Source: Lysobacterales bacterium (GTDB lineage: Bacteria; Pseudomonadota; Gammaproteobacteria; Xanthomonadales; SZUA-36). From it: DNA of 8,664 nucleotides. Under the pieces are notes generated by a model, which saw only the letters and a list, made by a program, of their open reading frames with translations, had not been told where the DNA came from and made no database searches. Below, in pieces: positions 1 through 7,065 of this stretch. The stretch lies in contig JAPHTE010000054.1 in the NCBI GenBank assembly GCA_026196445.1, positions 1 through 8,664 of the forward strand, written 5' to 3'. The translations under genes were made by a program, and so were the position numbers. Every line of letters starts with the position of its first letter. The first letter of the stretch is position 1.

Positions 1-300
1 CCAGCCTGGCCGGTTCGCCACCCAGGCCGGGTCGTACTCAAAGAGTTCAGAATGGGCCGGTACGCGTTTTGCGGCCAGGTCAAAGCGCGCTGCCGCCGTT
101 GCGGGAGCGATCTCGGCGACTGTCGAGATCACACCTGCCCCGGTGCGCCAGTTCACGCTGAACGACGAGGCCGGTTCCGCAGTCAATGTGGCAATGACCC
201 GGTCGGGCCATGCACCGGGCTGCTGCCAGGGCGGGTTTTCATCCGCCGCTACTGCAACACCTGTAAGCAACAATAGTAAAAGCAGTGATACACGTTTCAT
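1..300 (-). CDS. Secreted purple-acid-phosphatase-like metallophosphoesterase, N-terminal part (cut by window edge)
   Basis: Only the first 100 residues are visible; the frame is open to the left edge. Residues 1 to about 19 form a Sec signal peptide (MKR, then a run of leucines, then VAVAA), so the product is exported. Residues 31-52 read PDRVIATLTAEPASSFSVNWRT, which resembles the fibronectin-III-like N-terminal domain of purple acid phosphatases (PF16656), where a 'V..tl...p..s..V.WrT' pattern is usual. In that family a dinuclear-metal phosphoesterase domain follows; here it would lie outside the window, so catalysis is not shown. The ATG overlaps the TGA of the upstream sulfatase in an ATGA junction, which suggests translational coupling and a shared role in removing ester groups from an imported substrate. 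Another protein with an FnIII-like leader is possible. Confidence 0.6.
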   Translation of the reverse strand, partial: MKRVSLLLLLLLTGVAVAADENPPWQQPGAWPDRVIATLTAEPASSFSVNWRTGAGVISTVAEIAPATAAARFDLAAKRVPAHSELFEYDPAWVANRPGW

Positions 301-1826
301 TCCTGATTCACCTTTTCGTGGCGGCTGACGCTCCCGTGCCACGTATTCCAGTCATTCAACAGGCGGCCGGCAATTTCAGGGTGTTCGGCCGCCAGGTCCC
401 GGGTCTCGCCCCGGTCCGCCTCGATGTCGTACAGTTCCCACTGACCTGACAGGTTGCTCTGCACCAGTTTCCAACGCCCGTCGCGGACCGCGTGATTGTT
501 GGCGTAGTCCCAGTAGAGCTTGCGCGGGTCAGTGTCCGGCGCGTTCTTCAGCACCGGTAGAAAACTGCGGCCCGCCATCGGCAATACCGGGTCGCCGAAT
601 CGCTCTAGGGGGTATTCCGCGCCGGCCAGTTCCAGCAGGGTCGGCATGAAGTCAATCACGTGGTGCGGCGTGCGGTTGCGCCGGCCCTTCTCCGCCAGCC
701 CGGTGGGCCAGTAGGCGACCATCGGGGTCGAAATGCCACCCTCGTGCGAATAGCGCTTGAACAGGCTGAACGGGGTCGAGTTCACCTGCGCCCAGGGCGT
801 GTTAAGCGTTCGCCAGCTACCCGGGGGGCCAGGCTCGGTGCCGGGCTCGTCGTGGTTTGGATAGGGCGAACCGCCGTTGTCAGACAGGAAAAAGATCGCC
901 GTGTTGTCCTTGACGCCGAGTGACTCCAACCGCTCTAGCAAGCGCCCGATATTCTGGTCCACGCGGTCCAGCATGGCCGCGTAGGTTTCCATCAGGCTTT
1001 CCTGCTCGGCTCTTTCCCCGGCGTTGAGCGTATCCCAATCCCACCCGTTCCTGGTCGTGTCCCACGGCTGCGGATCGGTCAGGCGTTGCTTGACGGCGAA
1101 CGATTCGGCGATGAAACCGGCCTCTTTCATGTGCTGTACGCGACGTTCGCGTACCTTGTCCCAGCCACCCGCAAAATGACCGTCATACTTGGCAATGTCC
1201 GTATCGAATGCGTGCAGCGGGTAGTGCGGGGCCGCAAACGACAGGTACAGGAAAAATGGGCGATCGGATTCAAGACCCTGTTCGATAAAGGAAATTCCGG
1301 CATCGGTGTAGGCGTCGCTGGAGTAGAAAGATTCGCGCGGCACGTCGAAGTCGCCAAAAACGCGGGGCGAGTACCAGTGGGGCCCGGCGCCGTCGAGGAA
1401 ACCGTAGAACTTTTCAAAGCCGCGCTCGTACGGGGTTTGACCGAGATGCCACTTACCTGCCAGTGCCGTCGCGTAACCGGCCTCTTTGAGCACCTCTGCG
1501 ATGGTCGTATTGTTGGGTACGGCCAACTGGTTGTGGCCGAGGTTGCCGCTCGGGCCTTTCTTGAGGGACTGCTGGTAGTACAGGCCCGACATCAGTGAGG
1601 CGCGTGTCTGCGAACATTTCGCATTGTTGTAGAACTGCTCAAACACGACGCCTTCGTCGGCCAGGCGATCGATGTTGGGTGTTTCGATGTCACCACCGAT
1701 GAAGCCGGGATCGGAGTAGCCCATGTCGTCCACCATGATCAACACGATATTGGGCCGCCCGGCTGCCCAGGCCGGTACGGCCAGCAGCGCTGCAAGCAAG
1801 ACTGACATGATACGCAATCGGTTCAT
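297..1826 (-). CDS. Periplasmic type I (S1, arylsulfatase-like) sulfatase with atypical CSQTR active-site motif
   Basis: This 509-residue protein would hydrolyse sulfate esters with a formylglycine nucleophile and bound calcium. Residues 1-21 form a Sec signal peptide ending AWA, with no lipobox cysteine, so a soluble periplasmic enzyme is likely. The fold's landmarks are present: metal ligands D33-D34 in VDDMGYSD, the nucleophile region at C71-R75, GKWHLG with K125 and H127, H201, D316-N317 in SDNGG, and K357. The protein ends with a usual C-terminal subdomain (WELYDIEAD near 463-471). The maturation motif is CSQTR, not the usual C-x-P/A-x-R. The start ATG has a good ribosome site (AAGGTG, about six bases upstream). 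It lies about 60 nt below the receptor's terminator and overlaps the phosphatase-like gene by 4 nt. The substrate cannot be told from sequence alone. Confidence 0.93.
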   Translation of the reverse strand: MNRLRIMSVLLAALLAVPAWAAGRPNIVLIMVDDMGYSDPGFIGGDIETPNIDRLADEGVVFEQFYNNAKCSQTRASLMSGLYYQQSLKKGPSGNLGHNQLAVPNNTTIAEVLKEAGYATALAGKWHLGQTPYERGFEKFYGFLDGAGPHWYSPRVFGDFDVPRESFYSSDAYTDAGISFIEQGLESDRPFFLYLSFAAPHYPLHAFDTDIAKYDGHFAGGWDKVRERRVQHMKEAGFIAESFAVKQRLTDPQPWDTTRNGWDWDTLNAGERAEQESLMETYAAMLDRVDQNIGRLLERLESLGVKDNTAIFFLSDNGGSPYPNHDEPGTEPGPPGSWRTLNTPWAQVNSTPFSLFKRYSHEGGISTPMVAYWPTGLAEKGRRNRTPHHVIDFMPTLLELAGAEYPLERFGDPVLPMAGRSFLPVLKNAPDTDPRKLYWDYANNHAVRDGRWKLVQSNLSGQWELYDIEADRGETRDLAAEHPEIAGRLLNDWNTWHGSVSRHEKVNQE

Positions 1827-1858
1827 TTACTCACCTTCGCTGGTTATTGACCGCGATG

Positions 1859-1888
1859 ACAATAGTACGTTTCCCTCGTTGATGACAA
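1859..1888 (-). promoter_or_regulatory. Possible weak promoter for the sulfatase/phosphatase pair
   Basis: Reading the minus strand, TTGTCA (1888-1883, five of six bases of the -35 consensus) overlaps the T-run of the receptor terminator. It is followed 18 nt later by TATTGT (1864-1859), or 15 nt later by TACTAT (1867-1862), each four of six to the -10 consensus. It would let the downstream sulfatase be made independently of the receptor transcript. Terminator read-through is the alternative; the match is modest. Confidence 0.28.
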
Positions 1889-1913
1889 AAAGGGCGGCCA
1901 AGCGGCCGCCCTT
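1887..1913 (-). terminator. Rho-independent terminator after the TonB-dependent receptor
   Basis: A perfect 10-bp GC-rich inverted repeat (AAGGGCGGCC at 1890-1899 and GGCCGCCCTT at 1904-1913) encloses a 4-nt loop. On the minus strand the stem is followed by a run of T (plus-strand A-run 1887-1891). It begins 24 nt after the receptor stop codon. On the plus strand the stem is followed by GGATCC and not by T, so it acts in one direction only. It separates the receptor from the downstream sulfatase gene. Confidence 0.88.
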
Positions 1914-1937
1914 GGATCCTCGGTGAACAACCCTGGA

Positions 1938-4559
1938 TCAGAATGTGTAACTGAGACCAACCGTGGTCTTGCGGCCCTCGAGTTGGCGCCTCCACAAGCG
2001 GTCCTTGATACCATCGTTGTAACCGTACTGGGTGACTTCTGTAATGTTGGCCACGTCCAGCGAGCCCACCAGCTTATCCGTGAAGTTGTAGCGCAAGGCA
2101 AAATCCAGTCTCGCCTCGCCTTTGACGTACCGCTGGGTGACTTCCTCGAGCAGGTAGTCGTCGCGGTAATTCATGATCAGGCGCGAGTCCAGCTTATCAC
2201 CCGAGTAGTAGAACACGAAGCTGGCCGAGTGCTTGGACGTGCCGGGCATCGGCGCCTTGCTACCGTCATCCGTGGTTCTTTCGCTGTCTACGTAAGTGTA
2301 GTTGGCGACCACGCCAAAGTTCTGCCACTTACCGTCCAGCCAGGTAAAGGGCGTCTGGAAGCTCACCTCGAAACCCTTGACCGTTGCAGACCCGCCGCTG
2401 ACGTAAGTCGTCACGTTACCGGTGTCCGGAACACCCCAGGGTGACAGGTCCTGGTTGGTCAGCGTGACCTCCTCGAAGAAGTTCTCCACGTCCTTGTAAA
2501 ACACGCCGGCCGACATCAGGCCTTCGCCGGTATCGCCGAAGTAGCGCTCGAATGCCAGGTCATACTGCCAGGCCAGGTAGGGGTCGAGACCCGGGTTGCC
2601 TACAGAAACCGAGTCCAGTTCGTCGTTCAGGCGCGCGATTGGCGAAATGTACTGCGGGTCCGGACGGCTCAGTACCCGGCCCGCGCCTGCGCGCAGGAAC
2701 AGGTTGGAGTCCGCGCCAGATTTCAGATCCCAGCGCACATTGGCGCTGGGCAGAACCTCGGAGGCGCTGTCCTTCGGGTGGTAGGGAATGAAGTCGCCGG
2801 GGCTGGACGGGTCGGTCTGGTAACCGTCGCCAGAATAGTCGTAATCCACGTAACGTACGCCGACGTTACCGAAATACGGATGATCGGCGGTGTCGTTCGC
2901 AAAGTCCGTCATCACATAAAAGGCCGTGTTGTCCTCGGTGATAGTCCAGGTGTCCGTGGGGTTGTACTCGGTCACGGATCGGGCCTCGGCATCGTATTGG
3001 TGCATGGATCCCGTGTCCGGGCGAATCCAGTCCGGCAACAGCGGTTGAGCGTAATCGTCAAAAAAGAAATTGCCTTCGGCCAGTGATGGCAACCACCCCG
3101 GCTCCTGGAACCCGGGTATCAGGTCAGAATCGGGCTGCCCCTGCTTGCGATTGACTTCGCGCGAGGAGTAACGGGCACCGAAGTACAGGGTGCTGAAAAT
3201 GCCGCCCAGGTCGCGTTCAAAGTCCAGGTTGAAGGCGGTCTCCTCCGTGCCGATGGTACGCAGGTTCCAGTCGACGCGATTGTACGACGGGTAACCATCG
3301 GCCGCCGTTGCAAGATCGGTCAGGTCGGTTGTCCCGGCGGCATCGATGATGGCGATGAAATCCCGGTTGCTGGCGTCGTACCCGACCGGCATGCGGTTGA
3401 CGCGCGCCCGGGCCCGGGCGTCCAGCGTGTCCTCGTTACTGTGCGAGAAGGCTGCTTCACCGGTCACGGTCCATGCGTCCCTGCTCCAATCGCCTTTGAA
3501 GCTGTAACCGTACTGCTCGATGTCGCGCAAACGGTCGAGGTAGTTCAGCGTCACGCGGACGCGGTCGAAATCACCGGAAAGCAAGGTGCCATTCGATGAG
3601 ATTTCACCACCGCTGATGAAGTTGCCGCGGGAATAATCTGCTTCGAGCCTCTGCTGGAGGTCGTTGCGGTCTTCCTGTGCGTAGACGAATTCGGAAGTCA
3701 GCATGAACTCGTCGCTGACCGCGAATTGCAGCGTGCCGTTGAGGTTGGTGCGTGGCTGTTCGCCGACGCGCTGCTGGACACGCACGCGGCCCGGGTAATA
3801 GCCGAGCGCCGGGTCATCATCGACCGGGAACCACCCGTCAAGCGACTCGGCCTGGTCGATGCGGCGGTCCTTGTCGGTGTAGGTTCCACCCAGTGCCAGA
3901 CCGACACGGCCGTCGGCCAAGACCATGTTGACGAAGGCGCCCAGGTTGGTCTCGGGGTCTTTCTTGACCGTATCGTCACCGTAGGTGCCGTATACGCGGG
4001 CCCTGAATTCACCCAGATCCAGCGGTTTCATGGTCTCCAGCTTGACGGTACCGCCCACGCCGCCCTCGACGTCTATCGCGCGTGGCGTCTTGATGACAGT
4101 CACGCGGCTGATCATGTCAGGCGAGAAGAACGACAATGTCGTGGCGTTGCCCGGATTGGAGCTGCCTGCCGTCAGTGAAACCGTGCGGCCGTTCAGCTCG
4201 ATGCGGGTCATCTCCGGTGACATGCCGCGAATGGAGATGAATTCGCCGCCGCCATCGTCGCGGGTCATGGCCACGCCGGTCACGCCCTGCATGGCTTCAG
4301 CCAGGTTCTGCGCGGGGAAACGGCCCATTTCCTCGGCGGTGATCGCATCCACGATCTGGCTGGAGGTCTGCTTGGTCTGGATCGCGCTGCGCAGGGATTC
4401 GCGGTAACCCTGGGCTACCACGATAACTTCTTCGAGAACGCCTTCCGCGCCATCGGTGTCTGCGTCCTGATCCGTCTGCTGCGCAATGGCAACACTGGAC
4501 ATCGCCAGAAGGGCCACAGAAATTAGGGGGGGCAACTGTGCTTTACATGTAAGTTTCAT
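1938..4559 (-). CDS. TonB-dependent outer-membrane receptor (Xanthomonas/Caulobacter type)
   Basis: From the preferred ATG the protein has 873 residues, usual for the TIGR01782 (TonB-Xanth-Caul) group. Residues 1-26 form a signal peptide ending AIA. A TonB box (EEVIVVA, 43-49) follows, then a plug domain from about residue 55 to 190 with AQNLAEAMQGVTGV and the ISIRGMSPEMTRIELNGR segment (about 108-125). The rest is a 22-strand-type barrel ending in SYTF, with the C-terminal phenylalanine used in outer-membrane assembly. It would import a bulky ligand, here probably an oligosaccharide or sulfated conjugate, powered by TonB/ExbBD. There is no SusD-like partner. A GTG at 4568 would add three residues, but the ATG at 4559 has the better-placed ribosome site. 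The gene has its own promoter and terminator, so it may be expressed apart from the flanking sulfatases. Confidence 0.95.
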   Translation of the reverse strand: MKLTCKAQLPPLISVALLAMSSVAIAQQTDQDADTDGAEGVLEEVIVVAQGYRESLRSAIQTKQTSSQIVDAITAEEMGRFPAQNLAEAMQGVTGVAMTRDDGGGEFISIRGMSPEMTRIELNGRTVSLTAGSSNPGNATTLSFFSPDMISRVTVIKTPRAIDVEGGVGGTVKLETMKPLDLGEFRARVYGTYGDDTVKKDPETNLGAFVNMVLADGRVGLALGGTYTDKDRRIDQAESLDGWFPVDDDPALGYYPGRVRVQQRVGEQPRTNLNGTLQFAVSDEFMLTSEFVYAQEDRNDLQQRLEADYSRGNFISGGEISSNGTLLSGDFDRVRVTLNYLDRLRDIEQYGYSFKGDWSRDAWTVTGEAAFSHSNEDTLDARARARVNRMPVGYDASNRDFIAIIDAAGTTDLTDLATAADGYPSYNRVDWNLRTIGTEETAFNLDFERDLGGIFSTLYFGARYSSREVNRKQGQPDSDLIPGFQEPGWLPSLAEGNFFFDDYAQPLLPDWIRPDTGSMHQYDAEARSVTEYNPTDTWTITEDNTAFYVMTDFANDTADHPYFGNVGVRYVDYDYSGDGYQTDPSSPGDFIPYHPKDSASEVLPSANVRWDLKSGADSNLFLRAGAGRVLSRPDPQYISPIARLNDELDSVSVGNPGLDPYLAWQYDLAFERYFGDTGEGLMSAGVFYKDVENFFEEVTLTNQDLSPWGVPDTGNVTTYVSGGSATVKGFEVSFQTPFTWLDGKWQNFGVVANYTYVDSERTTDDGSKAPMPGTSKHSASFVFYYSGDKLDSRLIMNYRDDYLLEEVTQRYVKGEARLDFALRYNFTDKLVGSLDVANITEVTQYGYNDGIKDRLWRRQLEGRKTTVGLSYTF

Positions 4560-4564
4560 ATTAA

Positions 4565-4570
4565 CCACTC
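4565..4570 (-). promoter_or_regulatory. Ribosome binding site deciding the receptor start
   Basis: The minus strand reads GAGTGG five bases before the ATG at 4559. It overlaps the alternative GTG codon (4568-4566), which has no comparable site of its own, so the ATG is preferred. Confidence 0.5.
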
Positions 4571-4617
4571 TGCTCTGCTTTGGGAATGTAACCTTGCAAT
4601 ATCAAAACGAAACGCTT

Positions 4618-4664
4618 TTGGAGATTATATTCCATTTTTCAAGTTTTGGAATATTTATTTAATT
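4618..4664 (-). promoter_or_regulatory. Receptor promoter with shared regulatory block, copy 1
   Basis: On the minus strand a perfect -10 hexamer TATAAT lies at 4629-4624, giving a leader of about 58 nt before the receptor ATG. No good -35 is seen: 17 nt upstream the strand reads ATTCCA. The weak -35 together with an overlapping inverted repeat suggests regulated transcription. The whole 47-bp block matches the block at 8485-8531 (read on the plus strand) at 37 of 47 positions, far better conserved than surrounding non-coding DNA. Regulator unknown. Confidence 0.7.
4627..4654. repeat. 28-bp inverted repeat, putative operator (copy 1)
   Basis: Perfect 8-bp arms ATATTCCA (4627-4634) and TGGAATAT (4647-4654) are separated by 12 nt, so the arm centres are 20 bp apart, about two helical turns. 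One arm covers the -10 element and the other the -35 position of the receptor promoter, the layout of a site where a dimer could block RNA polymerase. The same repeat with identical total length occurs at 8495-8522. Confidence 0.65.
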
Positions 4665-4748
4665 AGCATTGTAAACCATCCCGGCGCCGGCTGCATGAAG
4701 CCGACCTGTTCCTGGCCGGTGAATGGGATGAAAACCGCTGCTTGGTCC

Positions 4749-7028
4749 CTACAGTTCCTTGATCCGGATGCTGCGGAACCAGACCGGGCTGCCCTGGTCC
4801 CTGAGGGCGATGACACCGCTGCCGGCCGTCCCAAAACCGGGCATGCCGGAAAATTTGCTGTTGGCGACCAACTGCCGCCACTCCGGCGACCCGAGCACCG
4901 TGTCGATGACCAGCAAGCCGTTCAGCCAGTGCCGCACACGGCCGTTTTCGACCCGCAGCATGGACTGGTTCCATTTGCCGGCCTCGCGTCCCATGCGATA
5001 CCAGCCCGATAACAGGTCGTACAGATCGCCGGCGAGGTGCTTCTCGACCGCGTCCGGGTGGTTGTCATTGTCCAGGATCTGGATCTCCGGCCCGCTCTGC
5101 CAGGCTTGCTCGAATGCATCCGACTCCACGACATTGAACAGGATGCCGCTGTCGCCGGCATCCGAAACCATCCATTGCAGGCGCAGCTCGAAGTTCCCGT
5201 AAGTGTCGTCTGTGACCAGGTCCACGGGCTCATCAGCCGGGCCCGAGTTGGTCAGCAAGCCGTTGTCGACCACCCAGCGCGCCGGCGCCGATTTCATCTT
5301 GAACCCACGCCAGCCTGAGAGTCCCTGGCCATCGAAAATCAGGTGGAACCCTTCAGCGGCTTCTTCTTCCGACAGCACGTTGGCGGGGCGCGATTCAAAG
5401 CCGGGTCTGAGGTCCGCCTCCAGGACCTGCCGCGTCAGCTCGTCCGAATCGCCGTATCGCTCGCGCAATTCATTGAGTTTTACGTGCAATTCGGCCTGCA
5501 CGTCCGCGTAAGCCGGGTCACCGTAAACGTTGAGCATCTCGCCAGGGTCGTTTTCGAGATCATAGAGCTCCCACTCGTCGATGTCGTAATAAAAGTGGAT
5601 CAGCTTGTAGCGCTTGGTGGCAAGGCCGTAGTGACGCTTGACCGTATGAATGCCCGGGAATTCGTAGTAGTGGTAGTACAGCCCGTCGTGCACCGGTTGC
5701 GTTGACCCCACCAGCAAGGGCGTCACGCTGACGCCCTGCATGTCGCCGGGAACTTCGACGCCCGCGATGTCCAGCAAGGTCGGCGCGGTGTCAATGTTCT
5801 GCACCAGTTCCTCGCTGACCGATCCCGGCGCCACGGTGCCGGGCCAGCGCACGATCAGCGGCGTACGGAACGACTCCTCGTACATGAATCGCTTGTCGAA
5901 CCAGCCGTGCTCGCCGAGAAAGAATCCCTGGTCGGAGGTGTAAATAACAACGGTGTTCTCAGCGAGGCCGGATGCCTCCAGGTAGTCGAGCAGGCGGCCG
6001 GTGTTGTCGTCCACCGAGTTGATCGAGGCCAGGTAGTCCTGCATGTAGCGCTGGTATTTCCAACGGGTCAGGTCATCGCCATGCGGCTGCAATTCCCGGA
6101 ATTGCTCGTTGATCGGCCCGAATACCGCGTCCCAGTCGGCGCGCTGTTCGTCCGTCATGCGCGCGCGGCTCTTGCGGTAATTGCGCTGGTACCATTCCAT
6201 AAAGTCCTTGTAGCCCAGTTCCTTGACCATATCCGGATCGAGTTTGCCGTCGTTGGTGAACCCCATGTGCTCGGCAATGCGCATTTCGGCGGTGGCGGCC
6301 GCCGTACCACGCCCGGCGTAATCGTCAAACAGGGTTTCCGGTTCCGGCAGCGGCGCGTCCTTGTAGGCTTCCAGGTGATCCGGCGAGGCCAGCCACTCGC
6401 GGTGCGGTGCCTTGTGCCCGAACATCAACAGGAACGGTTGGTCTTGCGTGCGCCCGTTTTCAAGCCATTCGATCGCAAGGTCGGTCACGACATCGGTGAC
6501 GTATCCGGACAATGTCTCGGTGCCTTCAGGCGTGCGGAATTCGGGCTGGTAGTAGAAACCCTGCCCCGGCAGCACCCGCCAGTAATCGAAGCCTGTCGGC
6601 TCAGACTTCAGGTGCCACTTGCCGATCAGGGCCGTTTGATAACCGGCCTGCTGTAGCAGCTTGGGAAAAGTTTGCTGCGAACCGTCGAAAACGCCGCGGT
6701 TGTCGCGTACGCCGTTGACATGGCTGTGTTTGCCGGTCAGGGTGGCCGCGCGCGCCGGCGAACAGATGGAGTTGGATACGTACGCCCGGTCGAAACGCAT
6801 GCCCTCGGCGGCCAGGCGGTCGATGTTGGGGGTTTTATTGAGCACTGAGCCGTAGGCGCCGATCGCCTGGTAGGCATGGTCGTCGGCCATGATGAAAATG
6901 ATGTTTGGGCGACTGGTTGTCGATGCCTCGACCTGCGACGTGGATTCCGCCGTCGGTTCCCGATCGCTGCAGGCGAAAAGCACAAGGGCTGCCAGGACAA
7001 GGCTTGTATTGGTCCTACTATGGTTCAT
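4749..7028 (-). CDS. Outer-membrane lipoprotein sulfatase fused to a PF06439 (DUF1080, 3-keto-disaccharide hydrolase) domain
   Basis: This 759-residue protein has a lipobox LFAC with Cys20; Ser, not Asp, follows, so outer-membrane sorting is expected. Residues about 40-525 form an S1 sulfatase domain: metal ligands D49-D50, canonical maturation motif C89-S-P-A-R93, GKWHL with K137 and H139, H209, and SDQGFFLGEHGWFDKR with D366, H374 and K379, a style seen in heparan 6-sulfatase-like and choline-sulfatase-like groups. Residues about 560-758 form a second domain with PF06439 features: FHLIFDGQGLSGWRG, GDSGILF, GPEIQILDNDNHPDA, KWNQSMLRVENGRVRHWLNG and VWFRSIRI. Such domains have a jelly-roll fold and some act on 3-keto-glycosides; others may only bind sugar. 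The usual LQDHG near the end reads LRDQG here. It begins 37 nt after the upstream sulfatase, so co-transcription is likely. Confidence 0.93.
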   Translation of the reverse strand: MNHSRTNTSLVLAALVLFACSDREPTAESTSQVEASTTSRPNIIFIMADDHAYQAIGAYGSVLNKTPNIDRLAAEGMRFDRAYVSNSICSPARAATLTGKHSHVNGVRDNRGVFDGSQQTFPKLLQQAGYQTALIGKWHLKSEPTGFDYWRVLPGQGFYYQPEFRTPEGTETLSGYVTDVVTDLAIEWLENGRTQDQPFLLMFGHKAPHREWLASPDHLEAYKDAPLPEPETLFDDYAGRGTAAATAEMRIAEHMGFTNDGKLDPDMVKELGYKDFMEWYQRNYRKSRARMTDEQRADWDAVFGPINEQFRELQPHGDDLTRWKYQRYMQDYLASINSVDDNTGRLLDYLEASGLAENTVVIYTSDQGFFLGEHGWFDKRFMYEESFRTPLIVRWPGTVAPGSVSEELVQNIDTAPTLLDIAGVEVPGDMQGVSVTPLLVGSTQPVHDGLYYHYYEFPGIHTVKRHYGLATKRYKLIHFYYDIDEWELYDLENDPGEMLNVYGDPAYADVQAELHVKLNELRERYGDSDELTRQVLEADLRPGFESRPANVLSEEEAAEGFHLIFDGQGLSGWRGFKMKSAPARWVVDNGLLTNSGPADEPVDLVTDDTYGNFELRLQWMVSDAGDSGILFNVVESDAFEQAWQSGPEIQILDNDNHPDAVEKHLAGDLYDLLSGWYRMGREAGKWNQSMLRVENGRVRHWLNGLLVIDTVLGSPEWRQLVANSKFSGMPGFGTAGSGVIALRDQGSPVWFRSIRIKEL

Positions 7029-7043
7029 GTGTACGTATTCCTG

Positions 7044-7058
7044 CCGGCCTGGGGCCGG
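7044..7058 (-). other. Intercistronic hairpin upstream of the fusion sulfatase start
   Basis: Between the two lipoprotein sulfatase genes, 6-bp arms CCGGCC (7044-7049) and GGCCGG (7053-7058) enclose a 3-nt loop. No T-run follows, so it is not an intrinsic terminator. It sits directly before the AGGA ribosome site (7042-7039) and could mark an mRNA processing or stability boundary. Confidence 0.35.
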
Positions 7059-7065
7059 GCAATAT

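Noticed and set aside
1086..1598. Plus-strand open frame of 170 codons opposite the periplasmic sulfatase
   Set aside because: Antisense shadow; no ribosome site or domain seen.
4603..4619. CAAAA/TTTTG inverted arms near 4603-4619 as a second operator of LacI type
   Set aside because: The arms are only 5 bp and the inner bases do not pair; there is no matching copy in the other promoter.
4686..4705. Hairpin (7-bp stem with one G-T pair, 6-nt loop) after the fusion sulfatase, possibly a terminator
   Set aside because: It is not followed by a T-run on the minus strand, so intrinsic termination is not supported; read-through to the receptor remains possible.
5907..6656. Plus-strand open frame of 249 codons opposite the fusion sulfatase
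   Set aside because: Antisense shadow of a clear gene; the product has no known motif or signal.
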